A stretch of 5,416 nt of DNA, from positions 1 through 5,416 of the forward strand of contig PIVH01000584.1 of the NCBI GenBank assembly GCA_003354225.1, in the 5' to 3' direction. The stretch comes from Globobulimina sp. Lineage: Eukaryota; Foraminifera; Rotaliida. Shown here one piece after another: positions 5,312 to 5,416 of this stretch. The translations under genes were made by a program, and so were the position numbers. A model generated the notes under the pieces. It did no database searches. It was not told the DNA's origin and was given only the letters and a program-made list of their open reading frames with translations. Each line of letters begins with the position of its first letter. The first letter of the stretch is position 1.

Positions 5312-5416
5312 TTGGTGGCCGATGCGATGGATAAAGTCGGTGGAATGATTGAGACATTCTCGGGTGCCATGAACGCACAAGGCACGAATATGGAAAAGAT
5401 CACAAAAACAGTATCA
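5312..5416 (+). CDS. Gag-like protein, middle part (open at the window end)
   Basis: The frame from TTG 5312 is open to the last base, 35 codons, Met-rich and helical (MDKVGGMIETFSGAM). An ATG at 5327 could also serve as start of a separate protein. The frame is closed upstream by TAA at 5297. The last full codon ends exactly at 5416, and base 1 starts in the compatible phase, so this piece would read straight into the gag C-terminal part if the ends are joined. No known domain is seen. Confidence 0.5.
   Translation, partial: MVADAMDKVGGMIETFSGAMNAQGTNMEKITKTVS

Larger units (their letters stand above)
1..5416 (+). mobile_element. DIRS/Ngaro/PAT-type tyrosine-recombinase retroelement, probably one complete unit cut inside gag
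   Basis: Three co-directional coding regions encode a gag-like protein, RT plus RNase H, and a tyrosine recombinase. That gene set defines the tyrosine-recombinase retrotransposons; LTR elements would carry a DDE integrase and LINEs an endonuclease. No methyltransferase domain follows RNase H, which favours Ngaro/PAT-like over DIRS1-like organisation. I see no long direct repeats of the split A1-B1-A2-B2 type and no long terminal inverted repeats, so the integrated form's ends are not present as such. Gag coding enters at base 1 and leaves at base 5416 in a compatible frame, which fits a circle or tandem unit. The RT-RNase H and recombinase frames are intact with all key residues, so the copy looks recent or active apart from one frame change in gag. 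Confidence 0.85.

Noticed and set aside
4300-5416. CRISPR array, tRNA or self-cleaving ribozyme
   Set aside because: There are no regularly spaced repeats, no cloverleaf with T-loop consensus and no conserved ribozyme core that I can recognise.

Overview
The window reads as one DIRS/Ngaro/PAT-type retroelement, a tyrosine-recombinase retrotransposon, all on the + strand. It holds a reverse transcriptase/RNase H gene (1063-3078) and a tyrosine recombinase gene (3280-4299), and a gag-like coding region that appears split across the two window ends. No integrase (DDE), protease, methyltransferase, bacterial-style operon signals, tRNA or rRNA is visible. The DNA is AT-rich. The family, the absence of Shine-Dalgarno-like sites, T-rich tracts ending in AG ahead of coding blocks, and an intron-like gap all point to a eukaryotic host. 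The lineage cannot be told from sequence alone.

Layout: 1-954 is the C-terminal part of a gag-like protein (long coiled coil, Cys/His cluster, basic Pro/Asn/Gln-rich tail). 955-1062 is a spacer with a stem-loop and a T-rich tract. 1063-3078 is RT-RNase H. 3079-3279 is a spacer that stays open in the same frame as its neighbours. 3280-4299 is the recombinase. 4300-4711 is the only large non-coding region and is packed with inverted repeats. 4712-5177 is a basic then coiled-coil coding region with a +1 frame change near 5100. 5178-5311 is an intron-like gap. 5312-5416 is coding and runs off the end.

The frame leaving base 5416 is the same one that enters base 1, and both edges fall on codon boundaries. 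The simplest reading is that the window is a circular molecule, or one unit of a tandem array, cut inside gag. The true order would be control region (4300-4711), gag (4712 through the ends to 954), RT-RNase H, then recombinase. Gag would be about 507 residues. Such elements are thought to replicate through circular DNA inserted by the recombinase, so a circle with one merged repeat region would make biological sense. This is inference.

In the expected working scheme, Gag packages the RNA, RT-RNase H copies it, and the recombinase inserts the circular product without target-site duplication. The most unusual points are the apparent circular permutation, the lox-like inverted repeat at 4551-4577, the compound hairpin at 4612-4648, the same-frame arrangement of all three main genes with only one stop between RT-RNase H and recombinase, and the repeated post-stop motif in the two spacers.
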